From Serratia quinivorans (GTDB lineage: Bacteria; Pseudomonadota; Gammaproteobacteria; Enterobacterales; Enterobacteriaceae), in NCBI GenBank assembly GCA_900457075.1, contig UGYN01000002.1, positions 1,860,001 to 1,924,000 on the forward strand: 64,000 bases of DNA. The letters are read 5' to 3'. Made by a program: the position numbers and the translations under genes. Shown here piece after piece: positions 19,872-31,104 of this stretch. The first letter of the stretch is position 1, and the number at the start of each line of letters is the position of its first letter. The notes beneath the pieces are model-generated. The model ran no database searches. It saw only the letters and a program-made list of their open reading frames with translations, and had not been told where the DNA came from.

Positions 19872-20216
19872 TTACGGGCACTTATAAACCTGGCCGGCCA
19901 TTTTGCTGTCCAGCGGAGCAAAGCTTGAAAGCAGGTTCTGACTTGGGCTGGTTGCGCCGTAAATCACATTGCCGCCCATCGCCGCTGCCTTGTTACGCAG
20001 ATCGTTTGCCGCACCGCGCATGGAGCTGCCTTCACCACCGTTACCGGACAACCAGTTGCTCTGGGTACCCGTCACTTCGCCCACCAGCTGGCATTCTGCT
20101 GCCGGTTTGGTGTCGGTAAATTTAACCTGCTGGCCTGCGGCGGACAGTTCATTGGTGCTGCTGCAGCCTGCCAGCAGCACGGCTGCCGAAAGACCCAGTA
20201 AGGCTTTAATCCGCAT
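19872..20216 (-). CDS. DUF4156 lipoprotein (YjeI-like)
   Basis: A 114-residue predicted lipoprotein of unknown function. The signal MRIKALLGLSAAVLLAG ends at lipobox LLAGC (Cys18). The mature part contains CQLVGEVTGTQSNWLSG and RGAANDLRNKAAAMGGNVIY, which matches E. coli YjeI and its DUF4156 relatives; two further cysteines (CQL and KCP at the end) could form a disulphide. I start it at 20216, where GGGGAA stands 7 bp before ATG. Similar genes accompany epmB/groSL in E. coli. Confidence 0.85.
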   Translation of the reverse strand: MRIKALLGLSAAVLLAGCSSTNELSAAGQQVKFTDTKPAAECQLVGEVTGTQSNWLSGNGGEGSSMRGAANDLRNKAAAMGGNVIYGATSPSQNLLSSFAPLDSKMAGQVYKCP

Positions 20217-20403
20217 CTTGTTCCCCATATGATATTGAGAATTCCGCAAAAGCTTATCAGAAAGCGTTGCCATCTCTTAAGCATCCGTTGCCACTGGTAG
20301 CTGGCCAACGTCTTGAGCGACGGCTGATGAACTATCAGTTTACCAGCTAAATCAGCCCGGTCTGCAAAAATATCATCAAATGCCGTGCGACAAAGCACGC
20401 AAA

Positions 20404-20433
20404 TAAAAAGCCCCGACCAATTGGCCGGGGCTT
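20404..20433 (-). terminator. Terminator of groSL
   Basis: On the minus strand, AAGCCCCGGCCAATTGGTCG and its pairing arm form a long G+C-rich stem followed by CTTTTTATTT. It begins about 25 bp after the groL stop. Confidence 0.88.
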
Positions 20434-20458
20434 CTGCACACGCAAGCGTGGGGGATGA

Positions 20459-22117
<1,659 letters not shown>

Positions 22118-22149
22118 TCAACTCGTTCAGTTCAGAAGATAAAGCGTTC

Positions 22150-22494
<345 letters not shown>

Positions 22495-22521
22495 TTATGA
22501 TTACCGGCCTCGTGGGATTTG

Positions 22522-22549
22522 AAATGGGGGCATTCCATCCCCCTTCAAG
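22522..22549 (-). promoter_or_regulatory. Sigma-32 heat-shock promoter of groSL
   Basis: On the minus strand CTTGAA (22549-22544), a 14-bp spacer and CCCCATTT (22529-22522) reproduce the sigma-32 consensus. The arrangement is the same as I recall for the E. coli groE promoter. The start point is expected about 70 bp upstream of the groS ATG. Confidence 0.88.
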
Positions 22550-22601
22550 GGGGCAGCCAAAAAAATTTTCGCTTTTGATGGCAATACTGAGCTACGGATG
22601 C

Positions 22602-22630
22602 AAGAAACGCGGCCTAAGCCGCGTTTCTTT
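22602..22630 (-). terminator. Terminator of fxsA
   Basis: A 12-bp perfect stem AAGAAACGCGGC / GCCGCGTTTCTT with a CTAA loop. The fxsA stop codon (22631-22629) overlaps its first bases, so the hairpin begins at the end of the coding sequence. Confidence 0.82.
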
Positions 22631-23120
22631 ATCTGTCGTTAGGTTTGTCACGATCTTCAGGCTGGCTTCCCAGGGTATAACGATCGTCACTCTTACGTTG
22701 AAACTCACCGTCAAAGGTGTTGCCGTTGGCAGCATCGCCACCCGTTCCCCAACCGCCAGGACGGTAGACGGAAAGATGCGGCATCAGCTTCAGCGTCAAC
22801 GACTTCTGCACCGGCGGCAGCAGTAGCAACAGGCCAAGGAAGTCGGTAAAGAATCCCGGCACCAGCAGCAGGAAGCCCGCCAGTACCAGTGAAACGCTCT
22901 TCACCATTTCCGCCGCCGGGCTTTCACCCGCGGCCAGCTTCTGTTGCATCTGCATGAAAGTTTTCATGCCCTGATTACGCACCAGCGAAATGCCGACGCA
23001 GGAGGTAAACACCACCAACAACAGGGTGATCGCTACGCCCATGACGGCAGCGACTTTGATAAATAGCGATATTTCTATGTAAGCCAATAAAAATATCAGC
23101 AGTAACGGTAACCAGCGCAC
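22629..23120 (-). CDS. fxsA: FxsA family membrane protein
   Basis: A 163-residue inner-membrane protein. In E. coli its overexpression lets cells escape phage T7 exclusion by the F plasmid; its normal role is unclear. GTG start at 23120 with AGAGGAG upstream; the frame is open further upstream without homology. Two N-terminal helices (RWLPLLLIFLLAYIEISLFI and VAITLLLVVFTSCVGISLV), a third around VSLVLAGFLLLVPGFFTDFL, and a polar C-terminal tail with GNTFDGEFQRK match the family. The aspA-fxsA divergence is conserved in E. coli. Confidence 0.93.
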   Translation of the reverse strand: MRWLPLLLIFLLAYIEISLFIKVAAVMGVAITLLLVVFTSCVGISLVRNQGMKTFMQMQQKLAAGESPAAEMVKSVSLVLAGFLLLVPGFFTDFLGLLLLLPPVQKSLTLKLMPHLSVYRPGGWGTGGDAANGNTFDGEFQRKSDDRYTLGSQPEDRDKPNDR

Positions 23121-23263
23121 CTGGTTCTCCTCTGGCAGATCTACGTTGCCGCACAGTGGCGACAACGCGAAAAAGGGGCCGGTAAACGGCCGACCTAAAT
23201 ACAATGGGGTCAGCCGACGGCCATTTCAACCAAAGGCTCTTTTTTATTGCTAAAGTTAGTAAA

Positions 23264-23279
23264 CGTGAATGAGATCACA
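23264..23279 (+). promoter_or_regulatory. CRP-type site upstream of aspA
   Basis: CGTGA-ATGAGA-TCACA has the CRP spacing and nine of ten consensus bases. It lies in the 345-bp region between fxsA and aspA, about 190 bp before aspA. Catabolite control of aspA is known in E. coli; assignment here is inferred. The rest of the gap is A+T-rich with no gene seen. Confidence 0.6.
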
Positions 23280-23465
23280 GAACGGGAAACACGTGATTTT
23301 AGAAGGCTCAGAAGGTGATCTGGATTCAGTCATTTATTACTAACCAGCATATGATCTGGGCAGCAACGGGCACGGTGGTTAATCGTTTCACGCCTGAAGC
23401 CTTCGGCAACATAATTTGGTTACCTGACAATTAATTAATTCGGCAGCAATATAAAGAAGGTTCTC

Positions 23466-24902
23466 ATGTCAAATAACATTCGTATCGAAGAAGACCTGTT
23501 AGGAACACGTGAAGTCCCCGCAGAAGCCTATTACGGTGTTCACACTTTGCGTGCGATTGAAAATTTTTATATCAGTAATAGCAAAATCAGTGACGTGCCC
23601 GAGTTTGTCCGTGGCATGGTGATGGTAAAAAAAGCCGCTGCGCTGGCGAACAAAGAACTAAAAACCATCCCACGCAAAATCGCCGATGTCATCATCCAGG
23701 CCTGTGATGAAGTGCTGGATAAAGGCAAATGCATGGATCAGTTCCCGGTAGACGTGTTCCAGGGCGGTGCAGGCACTTCGCTGAACATGAACACCAACGA
23801 AGTGCTGGCGAATATCGGTCTGGAACTGATGGGTCATCAGAAAGGCGAATACCAATACCTGAACCCTAACGATCACCTCAATAAATGCCAGTCCACCAAC
23901 GACGCCTACCCGACAGGCTTCCGCATTGCGGTTTACGCTTCCAACCAAAAGCTGATCGACGCCATCAACCAACTGCGCGAAGGCTTTGACCACAAGGCCA
24001 AAGAGTTCGAAACCATCCTGAAAATGGGTCGTACCCAGTTGCAGGACGCGGTGCCTATGACACTGGGCCAGGAATTCCATGCGTTCAGCGTGTTGCTGAA
24101 AGAAGAAACCCGCAACCTGCATCGCACCGCCGAGCTGCTGCTGGAGGTGAACCTGGGCGCCACCGCTATCGGTACCGCGCTGAACACGCCGGAAGGCTAC
24201 TCGCAGTTGGCGGTACAGAAACTGGCTGAAGTCAGCAACCTGCCGGTCGTGCCGGCCGAAGATTTGATCGAAGCCACCTCCGACTGCGGCGCCTACGTTA
24301 TGGTGCACAGCGCACTGAAACGTTTGGCGGTCAAACTGTCCAAAATCTGTAACGACCTGCGCCTGCTGTCTTCAGGCCCACGCGCCGGTCTGAACGAGAT
24401 CAACCTGCCGGAACTGCAGGCCGGCTCCTCCATCATGCCTGCCAAGGTCAACCCGGTGATCCCGGAAGTGGTCAATCAGGTGTGTTTCAAGGTGATTGGC
24501 AACGACACTTGCGTTACCATGGCGGCCGAAGCAGGCCAGCTGCAGTTGAACGTAATGGAACCGGTGATTGGCCAGGCCATGTTTGAGTCAATCCATATCC
24601 TGACCAACGCCTGCTATAACCTGCTGGAAAAATGCATTAACGGCATCACCGCGAACAAAGAAGTGTGTGAGCACTACGTGTTCAATTCCATCGGTATCGT
24701 CACCTATCTGAACCCGTTCATTGGCCACCATAATGGTGACATCGTCGGGAAGATCTGTGCTGAAACCGGCAAGAGCGTGCGCGAAGTGGTGCTGGAACGC
24801 GGGCTGTTGACCGAAGCCGAGCTGGATGACATCTTCTCCGTGGAGAACCTGATGCACCCAGCCTATAAAGCCAAACGCTATACGGATGAAAATGAACAAT
24901 AA
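23466..24902 (+). CDS. aspA: Aspartate ammonia-lyase (aspartase)
   Basis: A 478-residue enzyme that converts L-aspartate to fumarate and ammonia. With DcuA (next gene) and FrdABCD (13.8-17.1 kb) it would supply fumarate for anaerobic respiration. The fumarase/aspartase signature [11 protein letters not shown] is at about 320-330. Substrate-binding segments include [17 protein letters not shown]. Strong AAGAAGG ribosome site, then ATG at 23466. Full E. coli length. Confidence 0.97.
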   Translation: MSNNIRIEEDLLGTREVPAEAYYGVHTLRAIENFYISNSKISDVPEFVRGMVMVKKAAALANKELKTIPRKIADVIIQACDEVLDKGKCMDQFPVDVFQGGAGTSLNMNTNEVLANIGLELMGHQKGEYQYLNPNDHLNKCQSTNDAYPTGFRIAVYASNQKLIDAINQLREGFDHKAKEFETILKMGRTQLQDAVPMTLGQEFHAFSVLLKEETRNLHRTAELLLEVNLGATAIGTALNTPEGYSQLAVQKLAEVSNLPVVPAEDLIEATSDCGAYVMVHSALKRLAVKLSKICNDLRLLSSGPRAGLNEINLPELQAGSSIMPAKVNPVIPEVVNQVCFKVIGNDTCVTMAAEAGQLQLNVMEPVIGQAMFESIHILTNACYNLLEKCINGITANKEVCEHYVFNSIGIVTYLNPFIGHHNGDIVGKICAETGKSVREVVLERGLLTEAELDDIFSVENLMHPAYKAKRYTDENEQ

Positions 24903-24921
24903 CAGACACACCCGGTAGCCC

Positions 24922-24960
24922 AAAAAGGCACGCTAAATCCTCTGGATAGCGTGCCTTTTT
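24922..24960 (+). terminator. Terminator/attenuator between aspA and dcuA
   Basis: A 14-bp stem AAAAAGGCACGCTA / TAGCGTGCCTTTTT around AATCCTCTGGA, with flanking A and T runs, 20 bp after aspA. Some read-through into dcuA would be expected, as in E. coli. Confidence 0.88.
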
Positions 24961-25027
24961 ACTTTCCATCGCCCACAAAATTTTAACTTTTTATTTTCAA
25001 ATAATCTTATTTTAAGGAGTAGACACT

Positions 25028-26330
25028 ATGTTAGCCGTAGAATTGGTTATCGTTCTGCTGGCCATTTTTTTAGGGGCCAGGCTGGGCGGTATCGGAATTG
25101 GATTTGCAGGAGGGCTGGGGGTTTTAGTCCTGGCGCTGATTGGCGTGAAGCCGGGCAGCATTCCGTTCGACGTGATATCCATCATCATGGCCGTCATTGC
25201 CGCGATCTCGGCAATGCAGGTCGCCGGTGGCATGGATTATCTGGTTCAGCAAACGGAAAAACTGCTGCGCAAGAACCCTAAGCACATCACCATTCTGGCA
25301 CCGATCGTCACCTATTTTCTGACCATCTTCGCCGGTACCGGCAACATTTCGCTTTCCGCTCTGCCCGTGATTGCAGAAGTGGCGAAAGAACAGGGCATCA
25401 AGCCTTGCCGCCCGCTGTCTACCGCGGTGGTCTCCGCCCAGATTGCCATTACCGCCTCGCCAATTTCCGCAGCGGTAGTCTACATGTCCTCAGTAATGGA
25501 AGGTCACGGCGTCAGCTACCTGCACCTGCTGATGGTGGTGATGCCTTCGACCTTCTGCGCCGTGGTACTGATGTCGCTGCTGGTAAGCTGGCTGTTTGAC
25601 TCCAAACTGGTCTGACGATCCGGTTTACCTGAAACGCCTTGAAGAAGGCCTGGTCACCCTGCGCGGCAACAAAGTGATGGAAATCAAACCGCGCGCCAAA
25701 GTGTCTGTGTTGCTGTTCCTGCTGGGCGTGCTGTGCGTGGTGGCCTACGCCATTATCAACAGTCCGGGTCTGGGCCTGGTGGCCAAACCCTTGATGAACA
25801 CCACCAACGCGATTTTGATCATCATGCTGAGCGTCGCCACCCTGACCACCTTACTGTGTAAAGTCGATACCGATATGGTACTCAACTCCAGCACCTTTAA
25901 GGCCGGCATGAGCGCCTGTATCTGTATTCTGGGCGTGGCCTGGCTGGGTGACACCTTTGTGCAGGCCAACATCGACTGGATCAAAGATACCGCAGGCAGC
26001 GTGATCCAATCACACCCGTGGTTGTTGGCGGTGATTTTCTTCTTCTGCTCGGCGCTGCTGTACTCTCAGGCCGCCACCGCCAAGGCGCTGATGCCAATGG
26101 CACTGGCGTTGAACGTCTCGCCATTGACCGCCGTCGCGTCCTTTGCCGCCGTCTCCGGGCTGTTTATCCTGCCGACCTACCCTACGCTGGTCGCCGCAGT
26201 ACAGATGGATGACACCGGCACCACACGTATCGGCCGCTTTGTGTTTAACCACCCGTTCTTTATTCCCGGCACCATCGGGGTGATATTGGCGGTGCTGTTC
26301 GGCTTCCTGCTGGGCAGCGTCATGCTGTAA
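25028..26330 (+). CDS. dcuA: Anaerobic C4-dicarboxylate transporter DcuA (apparent frameshift)
   Basis: Inner-membrane exchanger of aspartate, fumarate and succinate, about 433 residues when restored. Residues 1-194 read in one frame (LGARLGGIGIGFAGGLGVL, then TASPISAAVVYMSSVMEG) and end at a TGA at 25613. The remainder, from SDDPVYLKRLEEGL to the C-terminus LLGSVML, continues in the next frame. Reading CTG-TCT-GAC instead of CTGGTCTGAC removes the break, so one extra G is present at 25609-25610. Both halves match DcuA closely and show no other decay, which points to a sequencing error; a genuine mutation would cut the protein at about 45%. AAGGAG ribosome site; follows aspA. Confidence 0.92.
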
Positions 26331-26337
26331 TGCTTTC

Positions 26338-26360
26338 ACCGGGGCTACGGCCCCGGTTTC
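26338..26360 (+). terminator. Terminator of dcuA
   Basis: Stem ACCGGGGC / GCCCCGGT closed by a TACG tetraloop and followed by TTTC, 8 bp after the dcuA stop. Confidence 0.75.
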
Positions 26361-26452
26361 CCCAACCCGCCCCACTGGCGATAAACTCGCCTTCTAGCCG
26401 ACCGTCCTTCAAGGTATAGTGCCCACTGATAATCTCGATGAGAGGGCTGAAG

Positions 26453-26777
26453 ATGTCTGATTGCGAAGCTGTCGTCATACTCTGCACCGCACCCGATGAA
26501 GCCACGGCTCAAGACCTGGCGGCCCGGGTTTTGGGGGGAAAAGCTGGCGGCCTGCGTCACGCTGCTGCCCGGCGCGTCATCGTTATATTACTGGGAAGGG
26601 AAACTGGAACAGGAGTACGAAGTGCAGATGCTGTTTAAAAGTCAACGCAGCCATCAAGATGCCCTGCTCAACTACCTGAAACAACATCACCCGTATCAAA
26701 CGCCCGAGCTGTTGGTGCTGCCGGTGATGGCTGGAGATAAAGACTACCTGTTATGGATCAACGCCTCATTAAATTGA
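26453..26777 (+). CDS. cutA: Divalent-cation tolerance protein CutA (apparent frameshift)
   Basis: A small trimeric protein linked to copper tolerance. The start ([20 protein letters not shown]) reads in one frame as far as LAARVLG. The rest ([20 protein letters not shown], then [20 protein letters not shown], ending [11 protein letters not shown]) is in the next frame. The switch falls in a run of six G at 26533-26538; five would restore the E. coli-like reading LGEKLAAC. Restored length would be 107 residues. The end overlaps the dsbD start by 25 bp, as in E. coli. Confidence 0.9.
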
Positions 26778-28459
26778 TATTCCTGCTTTGCAGCCTGTTT
26801 TTTTTGCCACAGGCGGCTCAGGCATCGCTGTTCGCCCCTAACGGCGGCACCCAATTCGTGCCGGTCGATCAGGCGTTTGCCTTCGATTTTAAGCAGCAAG
26901 ACCACCAGTTGACGCTGAACTGGCAAATTCGCCCCGGTTATTACCTCTATCGCCAGCAAATCAAGCTGGTGCCACAGCAGGCAAGGTTAGGCTCCTTTGA
27001 GCTACCGGCCGGGCTGAGCCACAAGGATGAGTTCTTCGGCGAAGTCTCTATTTTCAAACAACAGCTGAATCTGCCGATCCCACTGCAGCAGGCCACCAGC
27101 GGCGCCAGCCTGAGCGTGACTTATCAGGGCTGCGCCGAAGCAGGTTTCTGCTATCCGCCAGAAACGCGGGTGATCCCGCTGGATGCGGTAAGTGCCACAA
27201 CCGCACTGCCAGTCAGCGCACCAGAAGAACCGGTGCCGGCCAGTCTGCCGTTCTCCCCCCTGTGGGCACTGCTGATTGGCATTGGCATTGCTTTCACCCC
27301 CTGCGTGTTGCCGATGTATCCACTGATTTCCGGCATCATTCTTGGGCGTGAAAAACCGCACAGCAGTGGACGTATACTGGCACTGGCGGTGGTTTACGTA
27401 CAGGGCATGGCGCTGACCTACACCTTGCTGGGTTTGGTGGTTGCCGCCGCCGGCTTGCAATTCCAGGCAGCGCTGCAACATCCGTATGTGCTCATCGGCC
27501 TGTCAGTGCTGTTTATCGCGCTGGCACTGTCGATGTTCGGTCTGTATTCGCTGCAGTTACCTTCTTCACTGCAAACCCGGCTGGCGGGCTGGAGCAATAG
27601 CCAACAAGGCGGTTCGCTGCCTGGCGTATTCCTGATGGGCGCGCTGGCCGGGCTGATATGCTCCCCTTGCACCACAGCGCCGCTCAGCGCCATCCTGTTG
27701 TACATTGCCCAAAGCGGCAATATGTGGGCCGGCGGTGGCACTTTGTATCTGTATGCGCTGGGGATGGGCATCCCGCTGGTGCTGGTGACCCTGTTCGGTA
27801 ACCGTCTGTTGCCACGCAGTGGCCCATGGATGCAGTATGTCAAAGAGGCGTTCGGCTTTGTGATCCTGGCGCTGCCGGTATTCCTGCTGGAACGAGTGAT
27901 CGGTGATGTGTGGGGACTACGGCTGTGGAGCCTGCTTGGCCTGGCGTTCTTCGGCTGGGCCTTCGCGCTGAGCCTGAAGACCTCCCGCGGCTGGGTACGG
28001 GCATTGCAATTACTGCTGCTGGCTGCGGCCGTCATTGCTGCGCGACCGCTGCAAGACTGGGCCTTTGGCACCAGCAGCGCGCAGCAGGCAGCGGTACAAC
28101 ACCTGAACTTCACGCGTATCAGTAATGTAGATCAGCTCAATGCTGCACTGCAGCAGGCGCAGGGGAAGCCGGTGATGCTGGATCTGTACGCCGACTGGTG
28201 CGTCGCTTGCAAGGAGTTCGAGAAATATACCTTCAGCGATACGCGCGTTCAGGCCGCGCTTGCCAACACCGTGCTGCTGCAGGCGGATGTCACGGCCAAC
28301 AATGCCGAGCAGGTCGCGCTCCTTAAACACCTGAAAGTCCTGGGATTGCCAACTATTCTGTTCTTTAACGGCACGGGGCAAGAGTCAACCAGCCAACGGG
28401 TTACCGGATTTATGGATGCCGCGGCATTCAACGCGCATTTGCAGAAAACGGTGCAATAA
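26753..28459 (+). CDS. dsbD: Thiol:disulfide interchange protein DsbD
   Basis: Carries electrons from cytoplasmic thioredoxin across the inner membrane to periplasmic DsbC, DsbG and CcmG. 568 residues: signal peptide 1-24 (to AQA), an N-terminal immunoglobulin-like domain with the cysteine pair in CAEAGFC (about 124-130), and an eight-helix core with cysteines in [10 protein letters not shown] and [11 protein letters not shown]-terminal thioredoxin-like domain carries the CVAC active site ([14 protein letters not shown]). All six cysteines needed for the relay are present. Its start lies inside the end of cutA. Confidence 0.96.
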   Translation: MDQRLIKLIFLLCSLFFLPQAAQASLFAPNGGTQFVPVDQAFAFDFKQQDHQLTLNWQIRPGYYLYRQQIKLVPQQARLGSFELPAGLSHKDEFFGEVSIFKQQLNLPIPLQQATSGASLSVTYQGCAEAGFCYPPETRVIPLDAVSATTALPVSAPEEPVPASLPFSPLWALLIGIGIAFTPCVLPMYPLISGIILGREKPHSSGRILALAVVYVQGMALTYTLLGLVVAAAGLQFQAALQHPYVLIGLSVLFIALALSMFGLYSLQLPSSLQTRLAGWSNSQQGGSLPGVFLMGALAGLICSPCTTAPLSAILLYIAQSGNMWAGGGTLYLYALGMGIPLVLVTLFGNRLLPRSGPWMQYVKEAFGFVILALPVFLLERVIGDVWGLRLWSLLGLAFFGWAFALSLKTSRGWVRALQLLLLAAAVIAARPLQDWAFGTSSAQQAAVQHLNFTRISNVDQLNAALQQAQGKPVMLDLYADWCVACKEFEKYTFSDTRVQAALANTVLLQADVTANNAEQVALLKHLKVLGLPTILFFNGTGQESTSQRVTGFMDAAAFNAHLQKTVQ

Positions 28460-28499
28460 ATAACACTGAGGATCGGAACCGAATTTGGAGGAAGCACAA

Positions 28500-29075
28500 G
28501 TGCAACGTGAACACGTCCTTGATACGGCACTGGGGCTGTTGGAACAACAGGGCCTGGCGACCACCACACTGGAAATGCTGGCGGATAAACTCGATGTGCA
28601 GCCGGGCGACCTGAAACGGTTCTGGCCGGATCGTGAAGCGCTGCTGTATGACTGCCTGCGCTATCATGGTCAGCAAATTGACACCTGGCGTCGCCAGTTG
28701 CTGCTGGACGAGACTCTAAGCCCACAGCAAAAACTGTTGGCGCGCTATGACGTTTTGGCAGAGTACGTCAAACACGACCGCTATCCCGGCTGTTTGTTTA
28801 TCGCTGCCTGCAGCTTTTTCCCGGAGGTGGATCACCCTATCCACCAATTGGCAGAGCAACAGAAGCTGACATCGCTGGATCTAACCCGCGATTTGCTGCG
28901 TGAAATGGATGCCGATGACGCCGATATGGTGGCACAACAGATGGAGCTGATTCAGGAAGGTTGCCTGAGCAAACTGCTGATAAAACGCCAGCTACAGGAC
29001 GTTTCCGTGGCCAAGCGGCTGGCGGAAGACATCTTGCAGGTAGCTCAGTGCCGCAGAAACGGGGCGTTAAGTTAA
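28500..29075 (+). CDS. TetR-family transcriptional regulator (YjdC-like)
   Basis: A 191-residue regulator, the same length as E. coli YjdC. The N-terminal helix-turn-helix spans about 10-55 ([20 protein letters not shown], then [19 protein letters not shown]). The ligand domain includes [23 protein letters not shown] at 28500 was chosen because GGAGGA stands 7 bp upstream and the length agrees. It lies 40 bp behind dsbD on the same strand, a pairing kept in E. coli. Ligand and targets are unknown. Confidence 0.88.
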   Translation: MQREHVLDTALGLLEQQGLATTTLEMLADKLDVQPGDLKRFWPDREALLYDCLRYHGQQIDTWRRQLLLDETLSPQQKLLARYDVLAEYVKHDRYPGCLFIAACSFFPEVDHPIHQLAEQQKLTSLDLTRDLLREMDADDADMVAQQMELIQEGCLSKLLIKRQLQDVSVAKRLAEDILQVAQCRRNGALS

Positions 29076-29195
29076 TTCAGTGTGCGGCGGTGCACCGCCG
29101 CCGCAGAATTTTGGCCAATCCGGCGCAATTTTTGCGCCCTTTGACCGAAAAGCCAGCAACCAGACGCGTTTTACCTGATTTCATTCATAAAGCCG

Positions 29196-29224
29196 TTGAC
29201 TGCCTTCGGCCAATACGGTTTAAT
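29196..29224 (+). promoter_or_regulatory. Promoter of tRNA-Phe
   Basis: TTGACT, a 17-bp spacer and TTTAAT, followed by the G+C-rich discriminator GCTGCGCG just before the tRNA. The start point would be only a few bases upstream of the mature 5' end. Confidence 0.8.
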
Positions 29225-29234
29225 GCTGCGCGTT

Positions 29235-29310
29235 GCCCGGATAGCTCAGTCGGTAGAGCAGGGGATTGAAAATCCCCGTGTCCTTGGTTCGATTCCGAGT
29301 CCGGGCACCA
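29235..29310 (+). tRNA. tRNA-Phe (GAA)
   Basis: A 76-nt cloverleaf with encoded CCA. Acceptor stem GCCCGGA / TCCGGGC, anticodon loop ATTGAAAAT (GAA), T loop GTTCGATTC. Same position as E. coli pheU/pheV-type genes near yjdC/dsbD. Confidence 0.98.
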
Positions 29311-29320
29311 TATTTAGAAG

Positions 29321-29343
29321 AACCCGCCTATGGCGGGTTTTTT
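29321..29343 (+). terminator. Terminator of tRNA-Phe
   Basis: Stem AACCCGCC / GGCGGGTT with a TAT loop and a T run, 10 bp after the tRNA. Confidence 0.9.
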
Positions 29344-29377
29344 GCTTTCTGAGGTATAACCAGCCCCGCCATCGCCG

Positions 29378-30124
29378 TCAACTAAAGTACTTAATAATCA
29401 ACATAGCGCCGGAAGCCAACAAGATCACATTGATGAGCTTGAGGAATTGCTCACGCGACATCTTCAACGTGAAGTAACGGCCCAGGGTAATCCCCACCAG
29501 CATGCCTGGCACCAGTACTAGCGCCAGCAGTAATAAGTCAACGTCCAGATAAACACCGGCCAGAGCAAAAATGACCACCCGAGTCAGGGTACTCATACCA
29601 ATCAGAGTGGTTTGGGTTATACGGAAAGCTTCTTTTTTCTCAATCCGGCCACTGAGATAGATGGCATAAATAAAGCCACCGCTACCAAAGAGTGCGCTGA
29701 ATATCCCCCCCACCAAACCAAAAGGCACCGCCGCCCTGGGTAAAAATTGCCGAGCGGGCTTTAAACCACTGAGTGAATAGAGCGCGTAAAACACCACAAA
29801 AATCCCCAGCGCCAGCAACAGAATTTCTGGTCGAGTCTTCAACAGGATCGCCGCCCCCAACAGGCTGCCGATAATCATCAGAGGGACCAGCCTTTTTAAT
29901 TCAGGCCATTGAGCATTCCGCCCGTCGCGACTGACGTTAACAATCGCCGCGCACATATCCAGCAGTGCCAGCAACGGGACGATTTTCGCCACCGGCATAT
30001 AAAGCGCCATTATCGGACTGGCGACTAACGCGGAACCAAAACCGGCGATGCCGAAGATCACATAAGCCACTAATAGTGTGGCTGCCAGCACCAGATAACC
30101 GGAGAGCGTTAAGGTTTCTTGCAT
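29378..30124 (-). CDS. Sulfite exporter TauE/SafE (TSUP) family membrane protein
   Basis: A 248-residue hydrophobic protein with about seven or eight membrane helices. The TSUP hallmark GIAGFGSALVASPIMALYMP lies in the first repeat, and its pseudo-symmetric partner GGIFSALFGSGGFIYAIYLS in the second. Family members move organosulfonates, sulfite or other small anions, but the substrate cannot be read from sequence. I chose ATG 30124; a TTG five codons upstream is possible. The gene stands alone on the minus strand. Confidence 0.85.
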   Translation of the reverse strand: MQETLTLSGYLVLAATLLVAYVIFGIAGFGSALVASPIMALYMPVAKIVPLLALLDMCAAIVNVSRDGRNAQWPELKRLVPLMIIGSLLGAAILLKTRPEILLLALGIFVVFYALYSLSGLKPARQFLPRAAVPFGLVGGIFSALFGSGGFIYAIYLSGRIEKKEAFRITQTTLIGMSTLTRVVIFALAGVYLDVDLLLLALVLVPGMLVGITLGRYFTLKMSREQFLKLINVILLASGAMLIIKYFS

Positions 30125-30283
30125 ATTTGCTGTTCCCAATCCATGAACATTATTGAGCCAAAAGGTAAAACCTTCTGCCTTAGCCCGGCAAAATTTAGTC
30201 CACGGGGGCGTTTTTGACCACCTGACCGTTGATGTTACTATAGGCAGATCACAATAGAGCGCGACGACGTTTAAGGACGATAT

Positions 30284-31039
30284 TTGAGTATGGGAAGCAC
30301 ATTCGCTGTATGGCGGCTGATTGCCGTGTGCGTAATCAGTCTGGGATTACTGGGGTGCGGCTCCGGAAAGAAATCGAACAGCTACGACCGTGATTATGAT
30401 CGCTTGGCCAGAGGCAGCTATAACGGCAACACCTATACCGTCAAACGTGGCGATACTCTGTTCTACATTGCCTGGATCACCAACAGCGAAGTCAGTGAGT
30501 TGGCGCGACGCAATAAAATCCCTAAACCCTACAACCTCGAGATTGGCCAAAAGCTGGCGTTAAATAACGCGACGGCAAAGAAAGGCAAGACACGCAAAAC
30601 ACAGTCAACCAGCCAGATTGCAGCCGTTGCACCGCCGATCCGCAGCAGTATCAAATGCTGGCGCTGGCCAACCCAGGGCAACATTATCAGCAAGTATTCG
30701 ACGGCCGACGGGGGCAATAAAGGCATCGATATCGCCGGTAACCGTGGGCAACCGGTATTTGCCGCAGCCAAAGGGCGGGTGGTGTACGTTGGCAACCAAC
30801 TGCGGGGTTATGGCAATCTGATTATGATCAAACACAATGATGAGTACATCAGCGCCTATGCCCACAACAACACTCTGCTGGTGCGCAATGCTCAGGAAGT
30901 GAAAGCCGGGCAGAAGATTGCCACCATGGGCAGCACAGGTACCGACAAGGTGATGCTGCACTTCCAGATTCGTTATCGTGCTACCGCATTGGATCCGCTG
31001 CGCTTCCTGCCAGCCCAGGGCTCTGCCCCCTCCTGTTGA
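30284..31039 (+). CDS. LysM and degenerate LytM (M23) lipoprotein, ActS/YgeR-like amidase activator
   Basis: An envelope lipoprotein of 249-251 residues. A signal peptide ends at lipobox LLGC (about Cys25), a LysM motif spans about 50-95 ([14 protein letters not shown]), a Lys-rich linker follows, and a LytM domain spans about 130-245. The LytM zinc ligands are incomplete: GIDI is preceded by NK rather than His, and the final His-x-His is reduced to MLHFQ. It should therefore activate an amidase rather than cut peptidoglycan, as known for EnvC, NlpD and ActS. Starts with TTG 30284 (AAGGA 6 bp upstream) or ATG 30290. It closely resembles E. coli YgeR. Confidence 0.85.
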   Translation: MSMGSTFAVWRLIAVCVISLGLLGCGSGKKSNSYDRDYDRLARGSYNGNTYTVKRGDTLFYIAWITNSEVSELARRNKIPKPYNLEIGQKLALNNATAKKGKTRKTQSTSQIAAVAPPIRSSIKCWRWPTQGNIISKYSTADGGNKGIDIAGNRGQPVFAAAKGRVVYVGNQLRGYGNLIMIKHNDEYISAYAHNNTLLVRNAQEVKAGQKIATMGSTGTDKVMLHFQIRYRATALDPLRFLPAQGSAPSC

Positions 31040-31046
31040 TCCCAAG

Positions 31047-31080
31047 ACGACTAAACCCGCCATCAGGCGGGTTTAGTCGT
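31047..31080. terminator. Long hairpin between the ActS-like gene and gltP
   Basis: A perfect 15-bp stem ACGACTAAACCCGCC and its complement around an ATCA loop, between two convergent genes. It has no clear T run on either side, but it is placed to end both transcripts. Confidence 0.7.
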
Positions 31081-31104
31081 CAAATCAATCTCGCCCAAAA
31101 GCGG

